This document shows, one piece after another, positions 45,291 through 57,245 of a stretch of 64,000 bases of DNA. Every line of letters begins with the position of its first letter. The first letter of the stretch is position 1. Location: positions 41,824,263 through 41,888,262 of the forward strand of contig OY744522.1 of NCBI GenBank assembly GCA_963556195.1. Reading direction: 5' to 3'. This DNA comes from Sepiola atlantica. Taxonomy: Eukaryota > Mollusca > Cephalopoda > Sepiida > Sepiolidae. A program made the translations under genes and the position numbers. A model generated the notes under the pieces. The model saw only the letters and a program-made list of their open reading frames with translations, did not search any database and was not told the DNA's origin.

Positions 45291-46850
45291 AAAAAAATAT
45301 TAAGTAATTGAGAGTTTGAGTGTACATATAAAAAATATGAGGTCTGTCCAGTTGGTGAAGGGAGATTTAAAGATGAAAAAAAGAGTTTTGTGAAAACAGC
45401 GTTGGAAATGTTCAAAAATGAAGTAAATCCAATAGAAAGATGTCTAGTTCAATCGTAGGTGGAACGCACTTATTCGGAAGAAATTTTAAGAATTCGGGCC
45501 ATTTTAAAATACTTCCGTGGACTGAAAATGGGAGTAGTTTTTCAGAAGTTTATAAATAAACTATACATCACAATGTCTGTTTGGTGTACCCGGGTTTCAC
45601 AAGAAACTAATTACTTTTTGAAAAGGAGTTATACCTTGAAAATGTAAGTAATATGACACCATCTATACCATTCTGATTCAACATATTACGTTGGAAAATT
45701 ATTGAATACTTCAATATTTATATTCAATAAATGTTTCTATTCGATACACATTGTTATTATATACAATTACTTTGTTTCGTATCCATCGGCGGGGTTAGCG
45801 AAACAGCATTGCTACTGCCTTTAAACAAATCAAACTTTCATACACAACGCACAATGCTTCAAGCAAACTACAACAATTTTCTAATTTATATTAGCTTTTG
45901 TAGAACCTACGATCGAGAACTTTATTGTTTTTTATCAACTAGCCTGAGATCAATTAAGAACAATACGCGCCCCAGAGGGAGTGAAATTAATTCCCAGAAC
46001 AGACCAGGTTTGCACTATGTTTATGTCACCTGATGAGTATTATAATTACGATATAATAATACTAAACCATAAGTCTAGAATTCTTATTACAATTTTGATA
46101 TTTAAATGTAGGGAATCTTGCTTGATTGGTGTCTAATGACTATCGAATAGAATAACCAGTAATAAAACTGTCTATAGTATTCTTCCAGAGTCGGGCATTC
46201 CGACTCCTACTGAAAGATACACATTCATATGTCTAGAATCAGCATGTATATCCCAATTATAGAAGATGACATACAGCGCTTAGTATTTCCAAATACCCCC
46301 TCCCCATTTGGTACTGGCCAGGTTCAATGTCGCTTAACTCCGTTGATCTAACGGGAGCAGGTGTGTCAACGTCATTATAACGTATATTCTAATGATAATG
46401 GATAACATTAAATGCACATCTGAATAGTTTAGAATCCTTAGTACCATTTAAAATACTAAAAAACTAACATTCGTGACTATTTATAAATTGCTGTCTAATA
46501 CCTATTAGTGACATTATTTTATAAAATCGAAGTATCTGAATTTTTACTAAAGCATCATATCTCTATTTTCCCCTTCTTCGTATAACTAAATTAAATTAAA
46601 TATAACCTATATTATCTACCGTTACGCATAGCAGTTGTGTTCAAAATTCTTAAGGATCCAGTAAATAGTTTATGAGTGAATCTTGTGCATAGAAATGTTT
46701 ACACATATTACTAACCTTTTTTTAAATTGCTCGAATATACATAATTGAGTATACTAAGAAGTTATTTTTATTCTAAAATAAAAAGTGTTTTTTTTAATAT
46801 CAATGTCACTTCGACAAATAACGCTATCTTTATATGTATAGACATATAGA

Positions 46851-46852
<2 letters not shown>
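45291..46852. other. no gene recognised
   Basis: Short frames of 60-100 codons without motifs. Near 46025, CTGATGA is followed by a perfect GTATTAT/ATAATAC hairpin, but TAAA replaces GAAA and helix I is absent. Confidence 0.4.

Positions 46853-46906
<54 letters not shown>
46853..46906. repeat. (TA)n microsatellite
   Basis: Pure TA run. Confidence 0.95.
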
Positions 46907-46908
<2 letters not shown>

Positions 46909-46994
46909 ATGTATTGATCGACTTAAATAGATGTGACAGAACTGGCACACACTACACCGGTGATATACCTTACATGAAGGTAAGTTAGAACAAT

Positions 46995-47600
46995 ATGGAA
47001 AAATACATAGAATATTGGCCAAGTCTGCTGCAAAAAAAGTACGCTCTTTTTACCGGGCTAGATAACTTTTCAGACCTGCCAATATCCTACAAAGCCACCG
47101 TTCACACATGTATGGAGTTTTGTGACCACCTCTGGTCTTGTGCATACACTACTAGACCCAACCTCTTGAACAAGGTTAAAAAAGGAGCTTCTGATCTAAT
47201 AGGTCACACACTCTTTACGAAGCTCCAACCCTTGTCAAATCGTCGCAATGTTGCATCCCTGTGGTTGTTTTACAAGTACTTCAATGGAATGTGCTACGAC
47301 AGATTTAGTGCACTCGATGTACCCCCTCGACTTACCCAGCAATCAATAAAATCTTACCCCTTCACTGTAGAGGCCCCATATGCCGGGAGGCTTCCTACTC
47401 TAATAGCTTATTTCCTGGAACTGCTCGCCTTTGGATTTTCTTCCCTGCTCCCATTTTCCCCGATTGTAAAATCATGCAAAAGTTTATATGTAACATCTCG
47501 CTGCACAACTCTCCATTTTAGATTCCTCTATAAATGTAGCCCTTAATTCACAGTTCTTTAATTTATTTCGTATGATTCTTTAGTTGGCATTGGCTACCCC
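46995..47600 (+). pseudogene. LINE family A RT C-terminal region, open 183-codon frame
   Basis: The best preserved family A fragment: VHTCMEFCDHLWSCA, KGASDLIGHTLFTKLQPLSN, RRNVASLWLFYKYFNGMCYD, then LPTLIAYFLELLAFGFSSLL where a PRTS.LWNSLP block is expected. The Met at 46995 is incidental, because the catalytic RT domain is missing upstream. The family 3' UTR follows to about 47600. Confidence 0.75.
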
Positions 47601-47689
47601 GATAACTTTCTAGTTAGAATTATTTTTAGAAATACATCGGGAACTTACGGGCGGGACCACGTGAAAGTTGCCCACATATAAAGTGAAAG

Positions 47690-47775
47690 TGTTTCTGTTG
47701 AACGAACTGGATTCGAACTTGGCACACCAAGGTTGTCAGTCCGTGGCATTAACCACTTAGGCGGTGTCACCTCCT
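47690..47775 (-). repeat. tRNA-derived SINE head
   Basis: On minus: CGCCTAAGTGGTTAATGCC (box A) and AAGTTCGAATCCAG (box B) with full tRNA-like spacing. No hammerhead core follows it. Confidence 0.6.
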
Positions 47776-48784
47776 AATTGACAGTAACCCATTACGTCAC
47801 AGTGGCAAGGTGCTTATTTGGAATGAATAGGTTCGCGTTACTGTCAGTTACGAGAGTATGTGTGACAGACTAACAAACATACCGACTGATCAACCGTCCG
47901 ATCTACGGACAGGTTCTCCAATTGCGAAACTAAGACGCATCTCCGAAGATCCGGATATGCAAAATTCAATCAGCCATTTGTAAATTCTTTAAAAGAAAAA
48001 TAAAGAAAAAGAAACATATCTTTCATAACTTTCGCTGACATATTTTTGCAAGCCATTTCCTGCTGCAGATAAAGTAATGCCTTCAAGGGAAATGAGGGAA
48101 TAGAATTATCTAAGCGCTGATTGGTCGAACACGTGTATAAAAAATAACCCCCCGCCGAAAATTTGATCGCTATTCCCAACGTAGAAAACCTTTATTAAAT
48201 ATGTAAATCTATTTGAAATAAATTCGCCGCCGGTCGAATTTAGACCCGTTACAAGAACTCTCTCACGTTGTTGAGTCTAAGATAACTCCCACGTGTCACT
48301 CCATAAAGTGTTGAACATATTGACACATTAGCAGATCTACCCGGCGTTGATCGGGTTGAAAATATAATAATAATAAAAGTGAATTTTCTTTTACCTCATG
48401 CTGGCACATTGTTGCACATTAGAACATTCATCTATCTGACTAAAACACCTCTAACACCTGCCAGTATCCTATATTATTGGAATTATTATTAAGCGCAGTG
48501 AATTCTAAGTGCCCTGGGATTGGATGAAAATCAGCCATTCACAGACCACTGCTTCAATCTCTGCAGAAAACCCAGGAGAGCGCCATTTTTTGAAAATATC
48601 GGTCTCTTTTCACCAGCTTCACAGCCGTTAGCAACATTCTATTTCTTTCTTCTCTTTTTTCATCTATATAAATACACCTTCTTTATCTACCCAAGTTGTT
48701 TGTTATCTCTGTTCTTGTCTAGTCACGTTTTTATGCCACCAACTTTTCTTCCAGCGGACTACAGTCTTCGTCCTTCATTTTAAC
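47776..48784. other. no gene recognised
   Basis: No supported ORF or repeat. Confidence 0.4.
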
Positions 48785-49345
48785 GGGAAAAATCCCAACA
48801 ATATATCCACAAAGACGCCATTCTCCCATGCATGGAGAAGTGTTGGAACATCTAAGATGGTGCACCAAGCACTAGTACCTTTCTATCAAACAGGGTACCC
48901 AAGGGACTCTCAAACCTAATAGGTCCCAATATGTTTACCAAGCTCTAGCCACACTGTCGCCATATTGCATCCCTGTTCATGTTTTACAAGCACTTCAACA
49001 GTATATGCTCCGACAAACTTGGTGCACTTGTATCATATCGACATAAACCAATAACAAATACGACAAGCAGCAACACTACACATTTTCACTGTAGAGGTCG
49101 CCAGATGCCGGTAAACTTTCTACGCTGATAGCTCTTTTTCACAAACCGCTTGCCTTTCGAATTATCTCCCTGTTCCCTGTTTCCCTGACTGTACCAATAT
49201 GCAGACATTTAATTGTAATATGCACAAGTATTTCGCTGCACAATTCATCACTAAGGATTCCCCTAAAGCTCTTGCCCCTAATTCACAGTAGCTTCTGACG
49301 TCTCAGTTACAACGGCCCCTGTTTTGAGGATGAATTGTATTTCGA
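48785..49345 (+). pseudogene. LINE family A 3' fragment
   Basis: Reads ILPCMEKCWNI, SNLIGPNMFTKL and IASLFMFYKHFNSICSDKLG with stops. Same C-terminal region as 46995, more decayed. Confidence 0.65.
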
Positions 49346-49399
49346 GTATCACTGTTGCTCTGTAGAAATCATTTTAAAACTTATGTATTCTTGTTACAG

Positions 49400-49510
49400 T
49401 CCTGTTGCGATTGTTAATTTGCATACTTTTAATTATTCGGACAATTATTCACATCTCTACAACGTTTCGGCCGATTTAATTATCGACCTTCTTCAGGTGC
49501 GTCTTTTTGG
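49400..49510 (-). repeat. hammerhead-like repeat end
   Basis: On minus: CACCTGAAGA, a hairpin GGTCGAT-AATTAA-ATCGGCC (seven pairs, one G-U), GAAACGTTGTAG. Core CUGAAGA and GAAA are intact, but helix III would be only two pairs and helix I does not form. The inverse partner is at 50490-50600. Confidence 0.45.
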
Positions 49511-49978
49511 AAAGCCGTAATGCGTTGAGATATTGAAAAGTCGGGTATAGCTGATCGCATATGGCGGGAGAAGGGAAAACATCTACCCTTGTTGGTCGGA
49601 GTAAACATTATAAACAGAGAATAACGGTGTAGAATAAAACGTCTTACATGAGCAGCGCATATGTTAAGCGACAATGACATTTTAAGTAGATCTAGTATAG
49701 AATTTAACACAATATAAGAAGTATTAATTATAAATAATAGATTAGAAAACTATTTTTTTTAAATGGTATGTTTTAAGAATAGGTATCAAAGAAAAGTTCA
49801 GTACGAACGTCATCACTGCAGAGATTTCGACGCAGATTTTCGAGATTGACGAACAATCCGAATGAATTATTGGGCTGTTTTGCGAAAAAAAATAAAAATA
49901 AAAACAATTCTTGATTTTATCTTGTTTATTCTGTAATGCTGTTTTGTTACTACTAAACAATACAAATACAACTTTTTT

Positions 49979-50034
49979 TACCCTAACCACAGCCTAACCC
50001 TACTGAAACCCTAAACTAACCCTAATCTAACCGT
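49979..50034. repeat. short telomere-like patch
   Basis: Imperfect CCCTAACC/CCTAAACC sequence of about 55 bp, recalling the TTAGGG telomere repeat. Confidence 0.6.
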
Positions 50035-50489
50035 TTCAATGAAAGTACATGAAAAAGCTATAAACAAATTCGAAACAAAAAGTTTCAAACGTAATAAAAA
50101 TATAAAAAATACGTAAAAGTTGAAAATCAATCTTTCTAATTGATGTAAAAATAGTCGTCTGCCAATTAACAGCATCTTTATTATTTGTATATTTCGGTAA
50201 AAGTCGGAACTTTATACGGCTTTCTCCGTTCGTAGTCGGAACTGCTTACATCACGACTATCTCACGACCACCTCACGACTGCAGATCTCTGGATACTTAT
50301 TGCTAAAATGCTCCGATGAAATAAGTAAATACACACATATAATAGATATGTCGTAATAAATGCATACATATAATAAATGTACAATAATAAGTCGTCATAA
50401 GTAATAATAAGTAGAAGCATTACACATCTAAAACAAGATTAAGTTTCATGCTGCTAATATTCAGACAAACATTTTTTCCTGAGTTCAAC

Positions 50490-50600
50490 AAGACGCACAT
50501 AAAGAAGGTCGGAGATTTTATCGGCCGAAACGTTGTAAAAATAACATACAGTATGAGAACGGTAAACGGAATAATCCAAACAACTAAAATTATGCATTCT
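50490..50600 (+). repeat. hammerhead-like repeat end (inverted partner)
   Basis: AAGAAGGTCGGAGATTTTAT, CGGCCGAAACGTTGT, then AACATACAGTATGAGAACGG. Same family end as 20590 and 31037. The CUGA is lost (CATAAAGA). Confidence 0.45.
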
Positions 50601-51184
50601 GAATTAACTAAAGATAATTTTTAATTGTATGGTTAACCTTATTGTAACCAATAACTCACCATGTAAAAATGAAAGTATATGTAATACATATTTTCAATTT
50701 GTGTTAATTATTTTATCATAGAAAAACCTTTTTAATCATTTAAAACCAGGTGAAAAAATCTGCATTCCAAATTGTTGATTCCAAATTCTAAATATGGCGT
50801 TGGTTTTCAACCATTGAACACCAATGTGTGGGCAGACATGCACACACATTGATTCATATATATTTCGTGTGCGCATGGTTTTATCCCCTATTTCTGAGAA
50901 TATTATGCATGTAAATTAATCAAAATAAGAATAAGCACTTGTCAGTTATATGCCATGAGTTTTTATTTGATACTTTTCACTACAATTCGTATGTATCAGA
51001 CACGAGTTCGTACAACAGTCGATTTTGACATGACAAAAAGGGGAATTCACTGATTCGACCGTCATCTCTTAATTATAAGGCGAGACTGAATTTAGTTTTT
51101 CGAACCCTATCCCTCTATTCCCAGGATAACGGTTAGTGTTGCCGTTAATTGAAAATGTATAAAGGAGTAATATACGTGTTGTTA

Positions 51185-51212
51185 AGGGGTAGAGTTAGGG
51201 TTAGGGTTAGGG
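51185..51212. repeat. short telomere-like patch
   Basis: AGAGTTAGGGTTAGGGTTAG then GGTA: four tandem TTAGGG-type units, opposite in sense to the C-rich patch at 49979. Confidence 0.75.
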
Positions 51213-51334
51213 TAAATACACACATTCCTTTCCTATCTTTCTGCGAAATATGCGAAAGAAAAAAAACATTAAGTACGTCATTACATTTTAATTCTTTGTA
51301 TTCCAAACACAGATTGCAAAAGAAAAAAACCCAG

Positions 51335-51500
51335 GTACCTGAAGTGAAAGCTTAAGTGTATAATGCCAATAAAATCGATGTAAAGCTTATACATGTAATG
51401 CAAACACAATCGATGTAATAGTGATAATAAACCTAGGTACCTGAAATGAAAGCTTAAGCGTGTAATGTCAATAAAAACGATGTAATAGTGATAATAAATA
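51335..51500 (+). repeat. ~95-bp tandem duplication
   Basis: AGGTACCTGAAGTGAAAGCT at about 51334 and AGGTACCTGAAATGAAAGCT at about 51434. Both are followed by a TAATG.CAATAAAA.CGATG block. Confidence 0.7.
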
Positions 51501-51619
51501 TATGCATAAACAATTAGTGTTACTTTTCGGAGAATAATTATTAAATATTTATTCCAACATAAATTTTCTAATCTATTGCATCATATTATATAAGCTTAGC
51601 TTGACATTACATGTAAACA

Positions 51620-51792
51620 ATTGAACCTCATTTTATCTGTAGTTTATAATATACTTGGGAATAATAATATATAATTTATTAATAACTCAATTTTGCTTTA
51701 CATAAATTTACCTCATTTTATCTGTAGTATATAATATACTTGGGAATAATAATATATCATTTATTAATAAATCAATTTTGCTTCACATAATT
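51620..51792 (+). repeat. ~80-bp tandem duplication
   Basis: CTCATTTTATCTGTAGT, ATAATATACTTGGGAATAAT and CAATTTTGCTT occur twice in tandem with few differences. Confidence 0.8.
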
Positions 51793-51892
51793 ATCTTAAA
51801 TATCGCAATTGTTTTTAGCTTAAACTTTTCCTTACAAACACACACACACATACGCAAACAAGCAAACACACACACACATACACACATATATA

Positions 51893-52257
51893 CAGGGTGG
51901 GCAAAAATAAGGGTCCTATTTTAAAAAATTCATAACTTTTTTATTTATTGATTTTTTTTTTTTTTTAAGAATAAGTAAAGGACCCCTTCCGAAGCAAGCA
52001 TGAGCCGTATTAGCCCTAAGGAACGTACCCTCATTTAGAAAACATTATTTTTGCTTAAAAAACTCAAAACAGTGTAAAAAACAATACTTTAGTTTTTGTA
52101 AGTTTTAAGAAGTGTTTTTCGGCTAAAATTTGTTTTGTTTATTTCAAAAAATCTCGGAAGGGTCAGTCTACACACACATAAAGTTTGGTGAGTTTAACTA
52201 TTATTTTGTGGAAGTTATTCAAATTTAAAGATAGGACCCTTATTTTGGCCCACCCTG
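51893..52257. mobile_element. 365-bp MITE, Tc1/mariner-like
   Basis: Terminal inverted repeats of about 27 bp: CAGGGTGGGCAAAAATAAGG at the left and the inverse of CAGGGTGGGCCAAAATAAGG at the right, both continuing GTCCTAT. Flanked by TA (51891-51892 and 52258-52259), the expected target duplication. No ORF. Inserted in CA/TA microsatellite sequence. The ends are nearly identical, so it is fairly young. Confidence 0.85.
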
Positions 52258-52261
52258 TATA

Positions 52262-52782
52262 TATATATGTAGGGAGAACTTGAATGCTTCCAAGACACTG
52301 TCCTTGAGTGTCTATGGTCTCTCTCTGTACAAGGGTTTGTCAGGACAACCTGGCATGAGGATACTTCAGCCTACAAGTAAATCCTAACCAGATATTTAAA
52401 ATAACATAGTATTCAAAGCACAAATAAGATTCCCGCGGTATGGCTACACTGGCTCACACAAGGAATGATGCTCCTTCCTGAAATGGGGGTGCCCCTAGTA
52501 ACAGAACTAAGTTGTATACTACACCAGACCAGATGAATTCTTGTCCTAGAAACCGGTAAGACCAATAGATAACATAACATATATACTATAAAATAGTTAA
52601 CTGGTCAATTGGGGAGAGGAGAATCAATGTTATTCACTTCTTTATTAACTCAACTTTTGAGAAATAAAAGAAGAACTGTAATGGAACACTCGAATATCTA
52701 CGTATCTCATATAGAGATCAAGTGTTAGCCCCAGGAAAGGGCCCTTGATTTCTGACGACTTTCATCGAAGTAAAATAAAAAA

Positions 52783-52784
<2 letters not shown>
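52262..52784 (+). repeat. R1-type repeat, tandem copy 1
   Basis: Starts after TATATA with TGTAGGGAGAACTTGAATGC. Includes CAAGGGTTTGTCAGGACAAC, TACACCAGACCAGATGAATT and ATCAAGTGTTAGCCCC, and ends at (TA)n 52785. The first ~130 bp match R1 at 2933; the rest is only in these two copies. Confidence 0.7.

Positions 52785-52861
<77 letters not shown>
52785..52861. repeat. (TA)n microsatellite between R1 copies
   Basis: Pure TA run of about 76 bp. Confidence 0.95.
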
Positions 52862-52863
<2 letters not shown>

Positions 52864-53346
52864 CTTGAATTTGAATTACCTACTAGACATATTCTTCAAG
52901 TTTCTTCGGGCTCTCTATACAGGGGTTTGTCAGGACAGCCTGACATGAGGATACTTCACCTTACAAGTAAACCCTGAACAACTATTCAAAAATAACATAT
53001 TATCCACAGCACAAAGAAGATTCCCCCAGCAAAGCTATACACTTGATCATAGGAGGAAATGTACACCTTCTCCTAGTGATGTAACTTTAAGTACTCCACC
53101 AGACTAGATGAATTATTGTCCCGGATTCCGGTAAGACCAAGAGACCACAAGTAAAATATACTATAACATAGTCAACTTTTAAATTGTGGAGAGGAAAATA
53201 TATGTTTTTAACTTCTTTACTAAATCAATGTTTGAGAAATAGAGACTTGAATTGAATATTCAAATATCTATGTATCTCATATCGAGATCAAGTGTTAGCT
53301 CCGGCAAAGGACTCCTTGATTTCTGAGAACTTCGACTGAAGTATTA
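52861..53346 (+). repeat. R1-type repeat, tandem copy 2
   Basis: Collinear with copy 1 (GGGGTTTGTCAGGACAGCCT, CTCCACCAGACTAGATGAAT, ATCAAGTGTTAGCTCC), also ending in (TA)n at 53357. The repeat-plus-(TA)n unit is tandem. Confidence 0.7.
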
Positions 53347-53354
53347 TTAAACAA

Positions 53355-53356
<2 letters not shown>

Positions 53357-53397
<41 letters not shown>
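53357..53397. repeat. (TA)n microsatellite
   Basis: Pure TA run. Confidence 0.95.
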
Positions 53398-53400
<3 letters not shown>

Positions 53401-53465
53401 GTTATAATGAAATAATTCCAGGGGGAAATCCGGGTATGAGAGCTCAATGTATTAAACAGAGCAAG

Positions 53466-53576
53466 ATTAAAATAAAATGTAGTAACACGAAATTACATAA
53501 TCATCGAAAATACCACAAGGTTGAAATAAATTATTGCATCGATGATTATGTAATTTAGTTTTACTAAATCTTATTT

Positions 53577-53579
<3 letters not shown>
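53466..53579. repeat. palindrome with ~42-bp arms
   Basis: Arms 53466-53507 and 53538-53579. The inner 17 bp (AAATTACATAATCATCG and its inverse) are perfect; the outer part has a few changes. It lies between (TA)n at 53357 and (TA)n at 53581. Confidence 0.75.

Positions 53580-53580
<1 letters not shown>

Positions 53581-53634
<54 letters not shown>
53581..53634. repeat. (TA)n microsatellite
   Basis: Pure TA run. Confidence 0.95.
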
Positions 53635-53640
<6 letters not shown>

Positions 53641-53737
53641 GGATTAGTTGAAAGTAAACATAAAGTGATTGATCGTAGGTTCTATAAAAGCTCTTAAATT
53701 ATGTTATTAAACGGATCCCCTTTGTCGCGGACGATAT

Positions 53738-54855
53738 AACCCCGGAACACCAAATAAACTCTGCAATGTATATCAGTCGAATAAAATACTTTATATCTAT
53801 TTAATTAATGCATCATATATATTTATGTTTTAGCATGTGCACGCTTACTCTTATTCAACGTACAACATTTGAGACGAACCTTTCAAGTTTACAGTAACGT
53901 ATTCTCCAAAAAGACAATCAGTTTTCAAGTGTTTTTACCTTAATTTATAGTATTTATTATTTAAACTAAACTCATAACAAGATGTTCAAAAATGACGGGC
54001 TATACAACAATCGTTTCGCGGGTGATAAAACAATTCGAGCGCAATTTTCGGGGGGAAAACTGGCATTAAAACATTATAGAATATCGTCTACAATAAATAA
54101 TAATCTAAATAAGAAGCAATTACAATAAACACATCTGCTGAATCTCAGGATAAACTCCTTGATGCTTCAAAGGCAAAAGTATAAGTACTTGTAATGAGAA
54201 CTATTATAAAAAAGGAAATAATTTTAGTATGATTGGATGTTCTTCTAATTTCGATGCCCGGGGTAACACCTGTAACCCCCCTATATACCACATCTTACTG
54301 TTTACATCACTTATTAATCTGATCTTTATTCTTGAGTCTTTCAACCTTATTTTTCTTTTCTCTTATACAATTTCCCCGGAACACCAAATAAATTCTGCAA
54401 TGTATATTAGTAGAATAAAATACTTTATATCTATATAATTAATGCATGATATATATTTATGTTTTAGCTTACTATTATTCAACGTACAATATTTAAGACG
54501 AACCTTTCAAGTTTACAGTAACGTATTATCAAAAAGACAGTTTTCAAGTGTTTTACCTTAAATCATAGTATTTATTACTTGAACCAAATTCATAACAAGA
54601 TGTTCAAAAATGACGGTCTATACAACAATCCTTTCGCGCGTGATAAGGCAAAAGTATAAGTACTTGTAATGAGAACTATTATAAAAAAGGAAATCATTTT
54701 AGTATGATTGGATGCTCTTCTAATTTCGATGCCCGGGGTAACACCTGTAACTCCCCTGTACACCACATCTTACTGTTTACATTACTTATTAATCTGATCT
54801 TTTTTCTTAAGTCTTACAACCTTATTTTTCTTTTCTCATTATACAATTTCTTATA
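53738..54855 (+). repeat. ~632-bp tandem duplication
   Basis: CCCCGGAACACCAAATAAA at 53740 and 54372 starts two collinear copies: TCAAGTTTACAGTAACGTAT, AACAAGATGTTCAAAAATGA, GTAATGAGAACTATTATAAA, GATGCCCGGGGTAACACCTG. The second copy lacks about 140 bp. High identity suggests a recent event. Confidence 0.8.
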
Positions 54856-55487
54856 ATTTAAGAGTGAATCTTATGGCCTTGACCATGTTTGGCAATTCCT
54901 TTTTGTGTTGTAACCTTTAACACAGAAGAGTTACACTTTTTTAAAAATCGTCATTGGGTTATCGGCCTTGATTACACTAAACACAATGTTATCAGTGTTT
55001 TTTCTTCTTCTTCTTGGCAATAAAAAAAATTGAGACACGTCTTCTAACGCACTATCAATTTGGTTTCAAATCTCTTCTTGTCGCTCAAAGAAAGAATTCC
55101 TGTACAAGTGAATCTAATTGAATTAATAAGTAACTTATCTTCACGAGACAATATATTTTACTCGGTTGTCATGGAAACTGGCGCCACTCTGTATCTAGTT
55201 TAAACATTAAGGATTTGTTTTGAAAGAACAGCATCATACGGAAGATGTGAAATGATGGCAAATAAATATTAATGTTATAAAAAAAATCAATAACGAGTTT
55301 CCTATTGTCCCTTCAATTTGCGCGTTTAGTGATGAAAATGCTACTTTACACATGACATCCAGGCGGACGAACGAAATACTTTCTCAGATTTTTTTTATGA
55401 GGTTTGATCATTTCGATTATTCTAACTACTGCAATATTTGGTTGGGAAGCATTAATTATTAATAGTAGATTAAAACACCATCAATAT
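54856..55487. other. no feature recognised
   Basis: No supported ORF or repeat. Confidence 0.4.
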
Positions 55488-55488
55488 A

Positions 55489-55547
<59 letters not shown>
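55488..55547. repeat. (TA)n microsatellite
   Basis: Pure TA run next to the mariner 5' end. Confidence 0.95.
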
Positions 55548-55551
<4 letters not shown>

Positions 55552-55555
55552 CATA

Positions 55556-56550
55556 CAAGGCCTGTCTAAAAAGTATCCGACCTTTATTTTTCCGTGCGAA
55601 GTAGAGACGATAGGGCGGTGCTACTCTACACAGTGAAAGAAACCACCTTTATGCGCATGTGTCAATTTTATGACCGTCTTCCTGCGCGTTAGTCGCTGTC
55701 TGTCGGTCGCTAAGTGAGATGCTACACAACGTGTTCTTCGAATTACCGATTCTTTCAAGATGCCTGAACGTGTTGAGCAAATGTACTGCATCAAATTTTG
55801 TCAAAAGCTTGGTGATTCTCAAAACAAAACAAATCGTAAGATTCAGCGGGTCTTTGGAGAAGATGCGATGGGTGTAACACACATTAAGGAGTGGTAAAAC
55901 CGATTAAAAAATGGCTGCACATTCACGGAGAGTTACCAGCGTTCTGGCACGCCCCAAACTTCTCGGAGTGTGTTTGTGAGAGTGCGAAATTTGGTAATGG
56001 AAGATCGTCATTCACCCGTGAATGAGATCGCCAAAGAGGTCAGAGTGAGTAAAGATTCCGCACATGCAATTTTGCGTGATGATTTGAACATGCACAGAGT
56101 GGCTGCGACAGGAACAAAACGACCCCCGTTTTCAAGTTGCCCAGCACCTTTTGGAAACCGCCAATACTTATCCTGTGTTTCTGAACTCCGTGATAACTGG
56201 AGATGAGTCATGAGTGAACGAGTACGACCCAGAAACAAAAAGACAGTCGTCGCAATCGAAGCACCCCTAGTGTCCAAGGCCAAAAAAATGTGCGACAGGT
56301 GCGACGCAAAATCAAGGTGATGCTGACTGTCTTCTTTGATATCCGTGGAATTGTGCATCACGAATATGCACACGAAGAAAAAAACAGTGACAAAGGAGTA
56401 CTATCAAGATGTTTTCCGGCGTCTCCGTGATGCCGTTCGGTTCAAAAGACGAGACATGTAAATGGCGAAAAACTGGCAACTGCATCACGACAACACCCCC
56501 GCAGATTCATCCAAAGTGATCCAACATTTCTTTGCCAAACATGGAATTAA
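55556..56550 (+). pseudogene. mariner transposon, 3'-truncated
   Basis: The start GGCCTGTCTAAAAAGTATCC is a mariner-like 5' terminus beside (TA)n. The transposase frame opens at 55760: MPERVEQMYCIKFCQKLGD, KIQRVFGEDAMGVTHIKEW (first HTH), a TAA at 55895-55897, then VRNLVMEDRHSPVNEIAKEV and VSKDSAHAILRDDLNMHRVA (second HTH). After frameshifts near 56105 come VRQVRRKIKVMLTVFFDIRG and, at about 56480, LHHDNTPADSSKVIQHFFAK (second catalytic Asp). The third Asp block and the 3' terminal repeat are missing. The family is the mollusc-common mariner with the 'HHDNAPAHSS' box. Inactive. Confidence 0.85.
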
Positions 56551-56784
56551 ATATAGTTATGCAATTAGGCATTCAAATAGCTGTATGTAGGTATTTCGTC
56601 TGTGCTATATATATTGTATTAAACATGTGTTGTATTATCAATTTAAATAACAGTAAGTCGTTTTTTATGGTAATATCGGAGTGACAAATGGGAAAACACT
56701 TTCGCATGTATTTATTTAAGTTAATATTCAGTCTTGACAAACAATAACGAAACGTAAAAAAATATATATAATATAGTAAAAAAG

Positions 56785-57245
56785 GAGATGTTGCTATTAT
56801 TTCTCTGCTTTGTCGTTAATTCCATGAAAGGTACTCGACTAAGCTCCAATTTCTTGTTCATTCTTATAAGACATACACAGCAAACATTCAGAGCAAGATC
56901 TCGTCCTTCTCTAATAACTGCAAATGGTAACTTTTCTACCTTCCGGTGCTTAGCGTCAGAGAAAGTATCAAAAAAGACTTTCTTTCTAAGAACTACCCAT
57001 CTATGGAACACATTACCACGGAACTGCTTTACTGCAGGCTACAACATGAACGAACGTCTCCAAATCAAACGGCAAAAAATACAAGTCATAAACCGTGCTC
57101 ATAAGTAATCAAATTTGGCTTATTTCATTCATCATTTTCGATCTGTTCATAATATTCTTCATCATCCAACTGACAATGCATCCACCTCATTAACGCTTAT
57201 CCTATAGTGGCTTTTGGCCTTAGTAATTGGTGAAATTAGTAAGAA
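56785..57245 (+). pseudogene. LINE family B C-terminal RT tail
   Basis: The open frame 56788-57108 reads SMKGTRLSSNFLFILIRHT, NGNFSTFRCLASEKVSKKTF and RTTHLWNTLPRNCFTAGYNM. The last matches the PRT..LWN.LP..CF..YN motif that closes Jockey/CR1-type RT ORFs. Shares its 3' end (AGTGGCTTTTGGCCTTAGTA) with 40230-40935. 5'-truncated and not a gene in its own right. Confidence 0.7.

Noticed and set aside
46020..46080. CTGATGA with a perfect seven-pair hairpin, candidate hammerhead
   Set aside because: The GAAA core reads TAAA and helix I is missing; kept only as a remark.
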